From: Lysobacter ciconiae
GTDB taxonomy: Bacteria; Pseudomonadota; Gammaproteobacteria; Xanthomonadales; Xanthomonadaceae
Direction: 5' to 3'
Assembly (NCBI RefSeq): GCF_015209725.1
Contig: NZ_CP063656.1
Coordinates: 2,153,001-2,217,000, forward strand
DNA: 64,000 nucleotides
Positions 1-8,986 of the stretch are shown here, piece after piece. Made by a program: the position numbers and the translations under genes. The notes beneath the pieces were generated by a model. That model searched no databases. It saw only the letters and a list, made by a program, of their open reading frames with translations, and was not told the DNA's origin. Each line of letters begins with the position of its first letter. The first letter of the stretch is position 1.

Positions 1-496
1 CGTTGCGGTCGCGATTGTCCTCGGCCACCGCCTGCTGGATGCTGGCGCGATCCTTCAGCGGCAGCTTGGCCGCGTCGCGGACGACAATGGTGCCGTCGCT
101 GGCGAAGCCCAGTGCACCGGCATCAAAGCCGGCCCGCAGGCTGCTGTTGAAACGCGCCGCCATCCTGGCCTGGATCGCCTGGATGGCCGGGGTCTTGATG
201 CTGATGTCCGGCGACTGCGCGCGGGCGCTGCCGATCCCCACCACCGCGTACAGGTCGACCCGCGAGGCCAGTTGGCGCAGGGACGAGGTGCTCCCATCGA
301 TCATCGCTGACGGACCGCCGTCCTTTTTGTCGCCCGACTCGTCCGCGGGCGGCGTCGAGCTGGCCTCGTCACCGATGACCTTGTCGACAAACTCCCGCGC
401 CGCTTCGCGTGCTTCGGCAGCGGGAAAGTAGACGTTGATGGTTACGCATGCCGTGACCAGCACGGCGGCAACCGGAATTCCCATCAAACGGCGCAT
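1..496 (-). CDS. ydbL: YdbL-type DUF1318 lipoprotein, 3' end outside the window
   Basis: The frame opens with MRRLMGIPVAAVLVTAC, a short signal sequence ending in a lipobox, so the mature protein should be lipidated at Cys17. The rest matches the DUF1318/YdbL pattern: a variable linker, then a helical part with AIQARMAARFNSSLRAGFDAG followed by DAAKLPLKDRASIQQAVAED. YdbL works with YdbH (and YnbE in enterics) in phospholipid transport between the membranes. It lies 44 bases downstream of ydbH on the same strand. An AGGAG sequence sits just before the ATG. The gene runs off the left edge, so the C-terminus is not visible. The family call is from memory of the pattern. Confidence 0.8.
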   Translation of the reverse strand, partial: MRRLMGIPVAAVLVTACVTINVYFPAAEAREAAREFVDKVIGDEASSTPPADESGDKKDGGPSAMIDGSTSSLRQLASRVDLYAVVGIGSARAQSPDISIKTPAIQAIQARMAARFNSSLRAGFDAGALGFASDGTIVVRDAAKLPLKDRASIQQAVAEDNRDRN

Positions 497-540
497 GTAA
501 GTCTCCTGGGGGGCACCCGAAATTATGAGCCGACGGTACG

Positions 541-2634
541 CTAGTCGACCACCGCTTTCACCTCTCCCTTGCCGACCGCGGCCAGCCGCTCGACCAGGGT
601 CGGCCAGTCGACCCTGCGATTGAAACCCAGCACGGTCAAGCGCGGCACGCCCGAGCCTTCCACGAGCACGAAGCCATCGCCGGCCGGTGCAAGGCCTTGC
701 ATGGTGCAGACCTCGTTGGCCAGCTTGCAGCCGATACCCAGCCGCGAGTAGCCGAAATCATCGAAAAAGCCGATCAACTGCGATTGCAGCGAGTTCACGA
801 ACGACGCGTTGCCCACGCTGGTCAGGTCCTGCACTGCGCGCTGGCTGATGCGCTGGCGTACGCCGCGGTGGCAGTCGGTGACCAGCCAGGCGTCGAAGGC
901 GACCGCTTCCCAGCCCACCAGCCGCAGCTCGGCGACGCGGCCATCGAGCTTGCCGCTGATGCTGCCAAAATCGAACGCGCCGGTGAGCGCGGTCAGGTCG
1001 ATGTCGTCAAACACGATGTCGGCAGACAGGGTCGGCAGCACGCCAAACGGACGCTCCATCGACAGCGCCGACACGCCGACCCGGCCGCCGAACAGCTGCA
1101 TCTCCAGGCCACCGTCCAGGATCAGCTGTTCGTCGCGGTAGTGGGCGTCGGGAATGCTGCCGCTCAGGGTGCCGGCAAAGGCTGGCCAGTCCAGCGCTTC
1201 GGACAACCGGGACACGTCCAGCTCCTCCAGCGCGACGCCAAAACGCAGCACGGCGCCGCCGGCGTCCAGTGGTGGACGCATCAGCAGATGGTTGAGCAGA
1301 ACCTTTCCGCCGAGCAGCGGCACGGCCACGGCCTCGCGCAGCTGCACGTTGCCGCCCTCGCTACGGAACGGCAGGAGGGCGGCGCCGAGCGCCATGCCGT
1401 GCAAGGTACCGCCACTCCACTGCAGCGCGCTGTTGACCGCAGCGCCCGAGGACAGCGCGACGTCCCCTTCCAGGCCGGCGAACGAGAAACGCTCGTCCGC
1501 ATCCACCAGATTCACGCCCGCCAGGTGCAGGTCGGCATCGGCCAGCTGGCCGCCGCGCATCCGCACGGAGCCGTTGGCAGCGCCGGTGAACGTCATCTCC
1601 CCCAGCCCGGCCATCCCCAGCCAACCGCTGAGGTAACCGTCGCGCAGCGACGCCAGATCCGGCGCGCGCACGCGCAGGTCCAGCGCGTCGAGGTCATTGC
1701 CCGCATCCAGCCCCGCGCTGCCTTCCACGGTGAGGATGCCGGGGTCATTCCAGTACAGCTCCGGCAGCTTCCAGCCTTCGCCGTCGTGGTGCTCGGCGCC
1801 GACGCGCAGATCGATCCGGCGTTGCTCCAGCGCCAGGTAGGTGGTCCCCCACAGCAGCTCACCGCCATCCAGCCGGCCCTCCAAGCGGATCAGATCGGCA
1901 TCACCCAAAAGCGCATCGACGTTGACCGTTGCATCAAGATCGGCCGCGGCGATGCTGCCGTCTTCGGTATCCAGGCCAGCGCCATGAAGGGCCACCGGGC
2001 CGCTGATCCGCAGCGGCTGATTGTCGACGGCGCGCACGGTCAGGCGCGCATCACCCGTGCCGGTACCGATCACCGCCGCCGGCCACGCCTGCGACAACAG
2101 CGCCTGGGTCCAGACCAGCGGAATGCGGGTCAGGTCGATCCGGGTCGCATCCGGGTTCGCGGCCTCGCGATGCACACCAATCCGGCTCGCACCGCTCGCC
2201 AGCTGCCCATCGATATCCATCGCGTCGACCGCAATCGACAGCTGCATCGGCGCGGCATTGCCGCTGCGGACCTCGCCGTCGCACGCCCATGCCTGGGAAT
2301 CCTTGCGCTGCAGCCGGCAGCGCCAGTCCAGGTTGTCGAAGCGATAGCCCAGCGAGGGCGAATCGATCCGCCTGGCGCGCAGCCGCAATTCACCGTGCGA
2401 TGCGCCGGCAGGCCAGAACAATCGGATGCTCACCTCGTCGAGCTTCGCGATCGCCGAATCGATGCGCTCGATCTGTGCGGTCAGCGTACGCGCCTGCGCC
2501 TGGCCAAAGACCAGCGTGAGCACGAGCGCCAGCAACAACAGTGCCTGCACACCCATCCCGCGGTCGCGCGCACGCTGTCGGGCGCCGCCGTTCGACAGGG
2601 GCGATGGCGGCGGCGATAGTAGCGGCCCAAGCAT
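541..2634 (-). CDS. ydbH: YdbH-like intermembrane phospholipid transport protein
   Basis: This is a large envelope protein of about 697 residues. It has an Arg-rich start, one hydrophobic anchor (LLLLALVLTLVFGQAQA), then a long stretch of beta-rich repeats full of LDG, GGxV and LxG turns, typical of AsmA/TAM-like bridge proteins. The C-terminal part contains a conserved Gly-Cys-Lys/Cys region (GIGCKLANEVCTMQGL). With the YdbL homologue directly downstream this fits YdbH (dicarboxylate_transport/DUF in Pfam), which spans the periplasm to move phospholipids to the outer membrane. The start at 2634 is chosen because it lies close to the divergent neighbour; a later ATG at 2556, right before the hydrophobic segment, is possible. 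No separate ynbE gene is visible. Confidence 0.78.
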   Translation of the reverse strand: MLGPLLSPPPSPLSNGGARQRARDRGMGVQALLLLALVLTLVFGQAQARTLTAQIERIDSAIAKLDEVSIRLFWPAGASHGELRLRARRIDSPSLGYRFDNLDWRCRLQRKDSQAWACDGEVRSGNAAPMQLSIAVDAMDIDGQLASGASRIGVHREAANPDATRIDLTRIPLVWTQALLSQAWPAAVIGTGTGDARLTVRAVDNQPLRISGPVALHGAGLDTEDGSIAAADLDATVNVDALLGDADLIRLEGRLDGGELLWGTTYLALEQRRIDLRVGAEHHDGEGWKLPELYWNDPGILTVEGSAGLDAGNDLDALDLRVRAPDLASLRDGYLSGWLGMAGLGEMTFTGAANGSVRMRGGQLADADLHLAGVNLVDADERFSFAGLEGDVALSSGAAVNSALQWSGGTLHGMALGAALLPFRSEGGNVQLREAVAVPLLGGKVLLNHLLMRPPLDAGGAVLRFGVALEELDVSRLSEALDWPAFAGTLSGSIPDAHYRDEQLILDGGLEMQLFGGRVGVSALSMERPFGVLPTLSADIVFDDIDLTALTGAFDFGSISGKLDGRVAELRLVGWEAVAFDAWLVTDCHRGVRQRISQRAVQDLTSVGNASFVNSLQSQLIGFFDDFGYSRLGIGCKLANEVCTMQGLAPAGDGFVLVEGSGVPRLTVLGFNRRVDWPTLVERLAAVGKGEVKAVVD

Positions 2635-2668
2635 CGTTGCAGCATACCCAGCGGAGCCAGCGATTCCG

Positions 2669-3415
2669 ATGAACGATCCACGCGGACTGCCCCGAATCCT
2701 GCTGGTGGAGGATGAGCCGACGAGTGCGGCCTTCCTGGCTGCGGCCGCGCGCGCGACTCCGGCACACGTCGATATCGCCCCCGATCTGGCGACGGCGCTG
2801 GTGCTGGCAAGCCGGAACACCTACGAGTTGTGGATGTTCGACGCCACCCTGCCCGACGGCAGCGGCAGTGATCTCCTGCAACGGCTGCGGGAGGATCGTC
2901 CGGGCGTACCGGCGATTGCCCACACCGCCAGCGACGATGCCGCGCAACTCGCCGCACTGGCCGGTGCCGGCTTCATCGAGGTGCTGCGCAAGCCGCTGCC
3001 AACGGCGGAAGTGCAGGCCGCGGTGCGTCGCGCGCTGCACCTTCCGGCGCACGCCGCCGTCACTGATCCCCGCACCGCGGAGACAACGGTGCCGATGTGG
3101 GACGATCGCGCTGCCGCGGCCGCGCTGAACGGCAATGACGAGCACGTCGCCATCCTGCGCGGCCTGTTTCTGGACGAGCTGCCGCAGGCCTGCGAGCGCA
3201 TTGCAGCGGCCGTCCGGGCCGACAATGTCGAGACGGTGGGCGCGGAACTGCACCGCCTGCGCGCCAGTTGCGGTTTCGTCGGCGCCGCCCGGCTCGCCGT
3301 GCTGGTGAAGCGCTTGCAAGGTGAGCCGTCCAGTCCGGAGTTGCTGGAGCGCTTCGTTGACGCCGCGCGCGGCGCCCTGTCACAACCGCCCGGGAGCGCC
3401 GCACGCGTCAGCTAG
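2669..3415 (+). CDS. Response-regulator receiver protein with C-terminal HPt domain
   Basis: This signalling protein of 248 residues has two domains. The receiver domain (about 8-125) starts with ILLVEDEP and has the acidic pair at 14-16, the phospho-acceptor Asp58 in MFDATLPDG and the conserved Lys108 in RKPL. The C-terminal half (about 145-225) is a helical HPt module with His195 in ELHRLRASCGFVGA. There is no DNA-binding, GGDEF or kinase domain, so it would relay phosphate inside a phosphorelay rather than act as an end effector. It is divergent from ydbH (34 bases between starts). Its stop codon overlaps the recO stop through a shared CTAG. No partner kinase is nearby. Confidence 0.85.
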   Translation: MNDPRGLPRILLVEDEPTSAAFLAAAARATPAHVDIAPDLATALVLASRNTYELWMFDATLPDGSGSDLLQRLREDRPGVPAIAHTASDDAAQLAALAGAGFIEVLRKPLPTAEVQAAVRRALHLPAHAAVTDPRTAETTVPMWDDRAAAAALNGNDEHVAILRGLFLDELPQACERIAAAVRADNVETVGAELHRLRASCGFVGAARLAVLVKRLQGEPSSPELLERFVDAARGALSQPPGSAARVS

Positions 3416-4146
3416 TCGGGCGCCGGTGCGCGGCTGGGCATGCCCGCAAGCATTTCCCATGACTTGAGTCCGCGCGGCCCCAGATGGTGGGCGAGCACGG
3501 TGCGCAGGACCCGGCGGAGCCCGGGCAGGTCCTCCGCATCGGGCACGCCGTCGCTCGCCAGGCACAGCAGACCCCGCCCGGACGCCGCCCGGCTGCGATC
3601 ACCATGGCCCCGGTCGCTCAGCACCCGCTGCGGTCCCTGTTCCGGATCGACCCGATAGCGCGCGGCCGGATCGATCGGATCGCCCTCGCCGTCCTGGCTC
3701 CAGTCAAACCCCACACCCAGGCCTTCCAGCAGGTCGCGCTCGAAGCGGCGCAGGGTCCAGGCCAGCGGCGCCTCGGCACGCAGGCGTTCGCGGGTCACCG
3801 CGTAGGCAACGAACAGGTCCGGCTGGGGTTCGCCACGCGGCGTCAGCCGCAGGGTCAGCTCGTTGATGTAGAAGCCGGCCAGCATCGCGTCGCCGATCAG
3901 GCGTGGCGCCGCATCCAGCGCCTCCGCCGATCGCAATTGGGCCAGCTCGCCCTGTTGCACGGCATCGAGACGGATCGACTGCAAGGGCTGCAGCGCGGCA
4001 CGCAGCGGGTGGCGCTTCGCCCCGCGTACACCGCGGGCGACGAGGCCGATACGGCCGTGGTTCGCGCTGAGCACCTCGACCAGCAGGCTGGTTTCGCGCC
4101 AGGCCCGCGCATGCAGCACGAAGGCAGGCTCGTCACTCAGGCGCAT
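3412..4146 (-). CDS. recO: DNA repair protein RecO
   Basis: RecO is the 244-residue mediator that helps load RecA on SSB-coated gaps together with RecR and RecF. The N-terminal OB fold begins with FVLHARAWRETSLLVEVLSA and GRIGLVARGVRG. A helical C-terminal domain follows, containing LRRFERDLLEGLGVGFDW, a characteristic RecO segment. The length is close to the 242 residues of the E. coli protein. It is the last gene of the minus-strand run rpoE to recO, 48 bases after era, an order common in Xanthomonadaceae. It overlaps the convergent receiver-HPt gene by four bases at the stops. Confidence 0.95.
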   Translation of the reverse strand: MRLSDEPAFVLHARAWRETSLLVEVLSANHGRIGLVARGVRGAKRHPLRAALQPLQSIRLDAVQQGELAQLRSAEALDAAPRLIGDAMLAGFYINELTLRLTPRGEPQPDLFVAYAVTRERLRAEAPLAWTLRRFERDLLEGLGVGFDWSQDGEGDPIDPAARYRVDPEQGPQRVLSDRGHGDRSRAASGRGLLCLASDGVPDAEDLPGLRRVLRTVLAHHLGPRGLKSWEMLAGMPSRAPAPD

Positions 4147-4194
4147 CGACGCCGTCCCCGCGCCGCGTGGCCGTTGCGGCCGCGGCGCAGCGGG

Positions 4195-5100
4195 CTATTC
4201 GTGGTACCCGAAGGCGCGCAGCGCAGCTTCATCGTCCGACCAACCCTCGCGGACCTTGACCCAGGTTTCCAGGAACACCTTGGACCCGAACAGCTGCTCC
4301 ATCTGGACCCGTGCGCGCGCGCCGATTTCGCGCAGGCGCTCGCCGCCCTTGCCGATCACGATCGCCTTCTGGCCTTCGCGCTCGACCCAGATCACCGCGC
4401 CGATCCGCAGCAGCTTGCCGTCCACGATGAAGCGCTCGATCTCGACCGTGGTCGCGTACGGGAGCTCGTCGCCCAGTTGCCGCATCAGCTGTTCACGGAC
4501 CATCTCGCCGGCGAGGAAGCGCTGGCTCTTGTCGGTGATCTCGTCTTCTTCGTAGATCGCGGCCTGCTCGGGCATGAGGCCGAGCAGCTGCTTGACCAGC
4601 GCCTCCAGCCCCTTGCGCTTGAGCGCGGAGACCGGGTGCACGCCGGCGAAATCGCGCCCCTCGGACACCTTCGCCAGATACGGCAGCAGCTCGGTCTTGT
4701 CCTTCAGGCGATCGACCTGGTTGACCACCAGGACCACCGGCACGCCGGCGTGGTGCAGCGCCTGATAGGCGAACGTGTCCGCGTCCTCCCACTTGCCGGC
4801 ACGGACGACCAGCATCGCCGCGTCCACGCCTTCCAGCGCCCCGCGCGCGGCCCGGTTCATCCAGCGGTGCATGGCGGTCGCGGTCGACTTGCCCTGGTCC
4901 TGGTGCAGTCCCGGGGTATCGACCAGCAACAGCTGCCCGTCGGGGAATGACGCGATGCCGAGCAGGCGGTGGCGGGTGGTCTGCGGCCGCGAGGAGACGA
5001 TGCTCACCTTGGCGCCGACCAGCGCGTTGGTCAGGGTGGACTTGCCGACGTTGGGCCGGCCGATGACGGCGACGTGGCCGCTGCGGTGCGTAGGGTTCAT
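4195..5100 (-). CDS. era: GTPase Era
   Basis: Era is an essential GTPase that binds 16S rRNA near the anti-SD end and monitors 30S assembly. The 301-residue frame has G1 (GRPNVGKST, 14-22), the effector loop QTTRHR, G3 DTPG, G4 NQVD and G5 SALK. It ends with a KH domain carrying GKGGERLREIG. The start MNPTHRSGHVAVIG is chosen because it places G1 at the usual distance; upstream in-frame codons read into the rnc gap. It sits between rnc and recO, the common order in gammaproteobacteria. Confidence 0.97.
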   Translation of the reverse strand: MNPTHRSGHVAVIGRPNVGKSTLTNALVGAKVSIVSSRPQTTRHRLLGIASFPDGQLLLVDTPGLHQDQGKSTATAMHRWMNRAARGALEGVDAAMLVVRAGKWEDADTFAYQALHHAGVPVVLVVNQVDRLKDKTELLPYLAKVSEGRDFAGVHPVSALKRKGLEALVKQLLGLMPEQAAIYEEDEITDKSQRFLAGEMVREQLMRQLGDELPYATTVEIERFIVDGKLLRIGAVIWVEREGQKAIVIGKGGERLREIGARARVQMEQLFGSKVFLETWVKVREGWSDDEAALRAFGYHE

Positions 5101-5173
5101 CGGGTGATTGTAGTGGCTGGCGGCGGAACCGCGGGCAACGGCGATGCTTTGAACCGTGATCGTCTGACCGCGC

Positions 5174-5863
5174 CTATTGGACGCCGATTGCAGCGAGCGC
5201 CGACTCCGCCGCGACCTGCTCGGCCGCACGGCGCGAATGGCCCTCGCCTTCGGTCACCAGCGCCGGGCTGCCCAGTGTGCAGATCACCCGGAACACCTTG
5301 GCGTGCTCCTCGCCTGTCTCGGCGACCAGCTCGTACACCGGCAAGGGCTTCTGGCGGCCCTGCAGCCACTCCTGCAGGCGGGTCTTGGCGTCCTTGCCGA
5401 CCTTGTGCGGCGGCGGCAGCGCGGCCATGGGCTCGGCAAACCACGGCACCACCACCGCGCGGCAGGCTTCGAAGCCGGCGTCCAGGTAGATCGCCGCGAT
5501 CACCGCCTCCAGCGCATCGGCAAGGATCGAGTCGCGACGATGGCCGCCGGTCTTCATCTCGCCCGGCCCCATCGTCAGGCGCTCGCCCAGTGCCAGGGCG
5601 CGGGCAACGCTCGCCAGCGAGGATTCCCTCACCAGCTCGGCGCGGCCGCGGGTCAACGCACCTTCGTCAGCGCCCGGCCAGTGCCGGTAGAGCGCCTCGG
5701 CGATGAACAGGTTGACCAGTCCGTCGCCGAGGAACTCCAGGCGCTCGTTGTGCGGCGATCCCGCACTGCGATGGGTCAGCGCCCGGGCCAGCAGCGCAGG
5801 CTCGGCAAACGTGTGGCCGATGAGGTCCTTCACCGGCGCGCGACGCTCAATACCCGGCACCAC
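5174..5863 (-). CDS. rnc: Ribonuclease III
   Basis: RNase III cleaves double-stranded RNA in rRNA precursors and many mRNAs. The signature NERLEFLGDGLVNLFIAEAL carries the catalytic Glu/Asp residues, with further acidic residues in DSILADALEAVIAAIYLDAG. A double-stranded RNA-binding domain follows (TRLQEWLQGRQKPLPVYELV to the end). No ATG fits. Two adjacent GTG codons at 5863 and 5860 lie 11-14 bases after AAGGA; a third GTG at 5833 lacks an SD. I take 5863, giving 229 residues. This start overlaps the end of the DUF4845 gene, so translation is probably coupled. Confidence 0.93.
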   Translation of the reverse strand: MVPGIERRAPVKDLIGHTFAEPALLARALTHRSAGSPHNERLEFLGDGLVNLFIAEALYRHWPGADEGALTRGRAELVRESSLASVARALALGERLTMGPGEMKTGGHRRDSILADALEAVIAAIYLDAGFEACRAVVVPWFAEPMAALPPPHKVGKDAKTRLQEWLQGRQKPLPVYELVAETGEEHAKVFRVICTLGSPALVTEGEGHSRRAAEQVAAESALAAIGVQ

Positions 5864-6227
5864 CGCGACGCAGTTCCTTCTCGGTGCTGAAATTGCCGAC
5901 CACATCGAGATTGGCGATCAGCGGCTTGCGCACCTCGTAATCGACCGTGACCAGGTAGCCCGCATCCTTGCGCACGACCTTGATGTCGGACGGCTTGACG
6001 TTCTCGGAGTAGTTGATGTTCATGCGGCGGAAGAACATGTCCTTGATCCGCGCGGGCGTCTCATCGACCACGCCCGGCTCCTTGGCGATGCCTTCCAGCG
6101 ACTGCTTGACCGCGTAGTACTCGGTGTACATCGGGATGACCTTCATGCCCATGTAGATGAACACCCCGGCCACGCCGAGCACGATGATGAAACCGACCAA
6201 GGTGATGCCGCTTTGCGTACGTTTCAT
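5847..6227 (-). CDS. DUF4845 family single-pass membrane protein
   Basis: This 126-residue protein of unknown function is found in many proteobacteria between lepB and rnc. It begins MKRTQSGITLVGFIIVLGVA, a short basic leader followed by a hydrophobic helix that looks like a type IV prepilin start, though the Glu expected at position +5 after the Gly is absent. The soluble remainder (about 90 residues) has a conserved middle with RIKDMFFRRMNINYSE and a C-terminal beta-like VVRKDAGYLVTVDYEVRKPL. It was placed by homology pattern to DUF4845. The start is the ATG directly before KRTQSG; codons further upstream run into the lepB-side spacer. Confidence 0.85.
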   Translation of the reverse strand: MKRTQSGITLVGFIIVLGVAGVFIYMGMKVIPMYTEYYAVKQSLEGIAKEPGVVDETPARIKDMFFRRMNINYSENVKPSDIKVVRKDAGYLVTVDYEVRKPLIANLDVVGNFSTEKELRRGGAGY

Positions 6228-6364
6228 GTCGAATTGCTCCCCAGTGATTTGTCCAGCGCGCACCATCTATGGCACGCGCAAACCCGCTTGATGCAGCCGC
6301 CCGCCCCTCGGCTACTGCCCAGCCGCTGCCCCGCAGCCGCGCGCATCAGCCGTACGTCCCCTTG

Positions 6365-7150
6365 CTAGCGAATCCGCTCGCCGACCCGGGAGAAGTCCAC
6401 CCCGCCGTCGAAATTCATCCAGATCAGGAACGCCTTGCCGCGCAGGTTCTCCTCCGGCAGGGTGCCCCAGTAGCGGCTGTCCTCGCTGTTGTCGCGATTG
6501 TCCCCCATCACGAAATACTGCCCTTCCGGCACCGTCCACTCGCCCTCGGCCGGATCGCGGAACGGCAGACCCGTACGCTCCAGCACCAGGTGCGTGCGAT
6601 CCCCTATCTGCTCGCGCAACTCCGTCGCGCCGGTCATCTCCGAACCATTCCGGCGTCCCTCGTACTGCCCGATCTCTTCATACACCATCGGCGTGCCGTT
6701 GACGAAGACCTGGTTGTCGCGATAGCCGATGCGGTCGCCTGGCAGGCCCATCACGCGCTTGATCCAGTCCTGGTCGGGATGGTGCGGCGGGCGGAACACG
6801 ACCACGTCACCACGCTGCGGCTCGCCGATGCCAACCACCTTCTTGTTGCTGATCGGCAGGCGCAGGCCGTAGGAGAACTTGTTGACCAGGATGAAGTCGC
6901 CGGTCAGCAGGGTCGGCATCATCGAATTGGACGGAATCCGGAACGGCTCGGCGATGAAGCTGCGCAGCACCAGCACCGCCAGCAGCACCGGGAAAAACGC
7001 TTTGGCGTAGTCCACGTACCACGGCTCGCTGCCGTCATCGAGCAGGCCGCGATAGTCGGCGCGGCGCCGTGCCAGGACCAGCTTGTCGAGCAGCCAGATC
7101 AGCCCGGAGGCGAGGGTAAGCGCCACCAGGGCAATTTCGAACCAACGCAT
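6365..7150 (-). CDS. lepB: Signal peptidase I
   Basis: LepB removes signal peptides from exported proteins on the periplasmic face of the inner membrane. The 261-residue frame has two membrane segments (about 4-25 and 50-66). The catalytic Ser76 lies in PSNSMMPTL and the general-base Lys131 in DWIKRVMGLPGD. Box E, GDNRDNSEDSRYWG, is intact. It lies directly downstream of lepA on the same strand (42 bases), the classical lepAB pair. Length and motifs are complete. Confidence 0.97.
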   Translation of the reverse strand: MRWFEIALVALTLASGLIWLLDKLVLARRRADYRGLLDDGSEPWYVDYAKAFFPVLLAVLVLRSFIAEPFRIPSNSMMPTLLTGDFILVNKFSYGLRLPISNKKVVGIGEPQRGDVVVFRPPHHPDQDWIKRVMGLPGDRIGYRDNQVFVNGTPMVYEEIGQYEGRRNGSEMTGATELREQIGDRTHLVLERTGLPFRDPAEGEWTVPEGQYFVMGDNRDNSEDSRYWGTLPEENLRGKAFLIWMNFDGGVDFSRVGERIR

Positions 7151-7192
7151 GGTCTTTCCTTCTTGTGTGTCGTTGACGACCGCTGACGGCTG

Positions 7193-8986
7193 CTACTTGT
7201 GGTCCTGCTGCAGGACCGCCAGGAACGCTTCCTGCGGGATTTCCACGTTGCCGACCTGCTTCATGCGTTTCTTGCCGGCCTTCTGTTTCTCGAGCAGCTT
7301 TTTCTTGCGCGAAATGTCGCCACCGTAGCACTTGGCCAGCACGTTCTTGCGCATCGCCTTGACCGTGCTGCGCGAGATGATCTGCGAGCCCACCGCGGCC
7401 TGGATGGCCACATCGAACATCTGCCGCGGAATGAGCTCGCGCATCTTCTCGCAGATCTCCCGGCCCCGGCGATCGGCATGCGCGCGGTGGGTGATGATGC
7501 TCAGCGCGTCCACCTTGTCGCCGTTGATCAGGGTGTCGACGCGAACGAAGGGGCCGGCCTGGAAGCGCACGAAGTGGTAATCGAGCGAGGCATAACCGCG
7601 CGAGACCGACTTGAGGCGGTCGAAGAAATCGAGCACCACCTCGCTCATCGGCAGCTCATAGCTGACCTGGACTTGACTGCCCATGTAGGTGATCCCGATC
7701 TGGTTGCCGCGTTTTTCCTCGCACAGGGTGATCACGTTGCCTACGTAATCGGGCGGCGTGAGGATGTTGGCGCGGATGACCGGCTCGCGAATCTCCTCGG
7801 TCAGGTTGGCCGGCGGCAGCTTGGCCGGGTTGTCCAGGGAGAGCACTTCGCCGTCGGTGCGCAGTACCTCGTAGACCACCGTGGGCGCGGTGCTGATCAG
7901 GTTGAGGTTGTACTCGCGCTCCAGCCGCTCCTGCACGATTTCCATGTGCAGCATGCCCAGGAAGCCGCAACGGAAACCAAAGCCCATCGCCTCGGAGGAT
8001 TCGGGCTCGAAGCGCAGCGCGGCGTCGTTCAGGCGCAGCTTGTCGAGCGCCTCGCGAAGGTCCGGGTAGTCGTCGGCGTCGACCGGGAACAGTCCGGCGA
8101 ACACGCGCGGTTGCATTTCCTGGAAGCCCGGGAGCGGCGACGGCGCAGGATCGGCCAGCAGGGTCAGCGTGTCGCCGACCGGCGCGCCATGGACGTCCTT
8201 GATGCTGGCGTTGATCCAGCCCACCTCGCCCGCGCGCAGGATCGGCATGTCCTTGCGCTTGGGAGTGAACACGCCGACCTTGTCGACCAGGTGCCAGCGG
8301 CCGGTCGACATCACCAGGATCTTGTCGCCCGGCTTGATCTCGCCCTGCATCACCCGCACCAGGGAGACGACGCCCAGGTAATTGTCGAACCACGAATCGA
8401 TGATCAGCGCCTGCAGCTTGTCGGTATCGCGCGGTTTGGGCGGCGGGATGCGGGTGACGATCGCCTCCAGCACTTCCTCCACGTTGAGGCCGGTCTTGGC
8501 GCTGATCGCCACCGCGTCGCTGGCGTCGATGCCGATGACCGCCTCGATCTCTTCCTTGGCGCGCTCCACATCGGCCGTCGGCAGGTCGATCTTGTTGATC
8601 ACCGGAATCACTTCCAGGCCCTGCTCGACCGCGGTGTAGCAGTTGGCCACGGACTGCGCCTCCACGCCCTGGGCGGCATCCACCACCAGCAAAGCGCCTT
8701 CGCAGGCGGCCAGCGAGCGGCTGACCTCGTAGCTGAAGTCGACGTGGCCGGGCGTGTCGATGAAATTGAGGTGGTAGGTCTTGCCGTCGCGCGCGGTGTA
8801 GGGCACCGATACCGACTGCGACTTGATGGTGATGCCGCGCTCGCGCTCGATCGGATTGTTGTCCAAGACCTGCGCCTCCATCTCGCGCGCCGTCAGGCCA
8901 CCGCACATCTGGATGAGCCGGTCGGCCAGGGTCGACTTGCCGTGATCGACGTGGGCAATGATGGAGAAGTTGCGAATCAGGTGCAT
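7193..8986 (-). CDS. lepA: Elongation factor 4 (LepA) back-translocase
   Basis: LepA is a ribosome-binding GTPase related to EF-G and involved in 30S biogenesis and translation under stress. The 597-residue frame has G1 AHVDHGKST, G3 DTPGHVDF and G4 NKIDLP. The domain II/III region is followed by the LepA-specific C-terminal domain, which ends in a basic tail (KKKLLEKQKAGKKRMKQVG). The length equals the family norm. It lies between mucD and lepB on the same strand. Confidence 0.98.
   Translation of the reverse strand: MHLIRNFSIIAHVDHGKSTLADRLIQMCGGLTAREMEAQVLDNNPIERERGITIKSQSVSVPYTARDGKTYHLNFIDTPGHVDFSYEVSRSLAACEGALLVVDAAQGVEAQSVANCYTAVEQGLEVIPVINKIDLPTADVERAKEEIEAVIGIDASDAVAISAKTGLNVEEVLEAIVTRIPPPKPRDTDKLQALIIDSWFDNYLGVVSLVRVMQGEIKPGDKILVMSTGRWHLVDKVGVFTPKRKDMPILRAGEVGWINASIKDVHGAPVGDTLTLLADPAPSPLPGFQEMQPRVFAGLFPVDADDYPDLREALDKLRLNDAALRFEPESSEAMGFGFRCGFLGMLHMEIVQERLEREYNLNLISTAPTVVYEVLRTDGEVLSLDNPAKLPPANLTEEIREPVIRANILTPPDYVGNVITLCEEKRGNQIGITYMGSQVQVSYELPMSEVVLDFFDRLKSVSRGYASLDYHFVRFQAGPFVRVDTLINGDKVDALSIITHRAHADRRGREICEKMRELIPRQMFDVAIQAAVGSQIISRSTVKAMRKNVLAKCYGGDISRKKKLLEKQKAGKKRMKQVGNVEIPQEAFLAVLQQDHK

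Noticed and set aside
697..2619. Long plus-strand frame opposite ydbH
   Set aside because: Composition is rich in Gln, His and Arg with no domain; ydbH on the other strand has a membrane anchor and a matching neighbour.
3484..4950. 488-codon plus-strand frame crossing recO and era
   Set aside because: It spans two conserved genes in the opposite direction; biased composition only.
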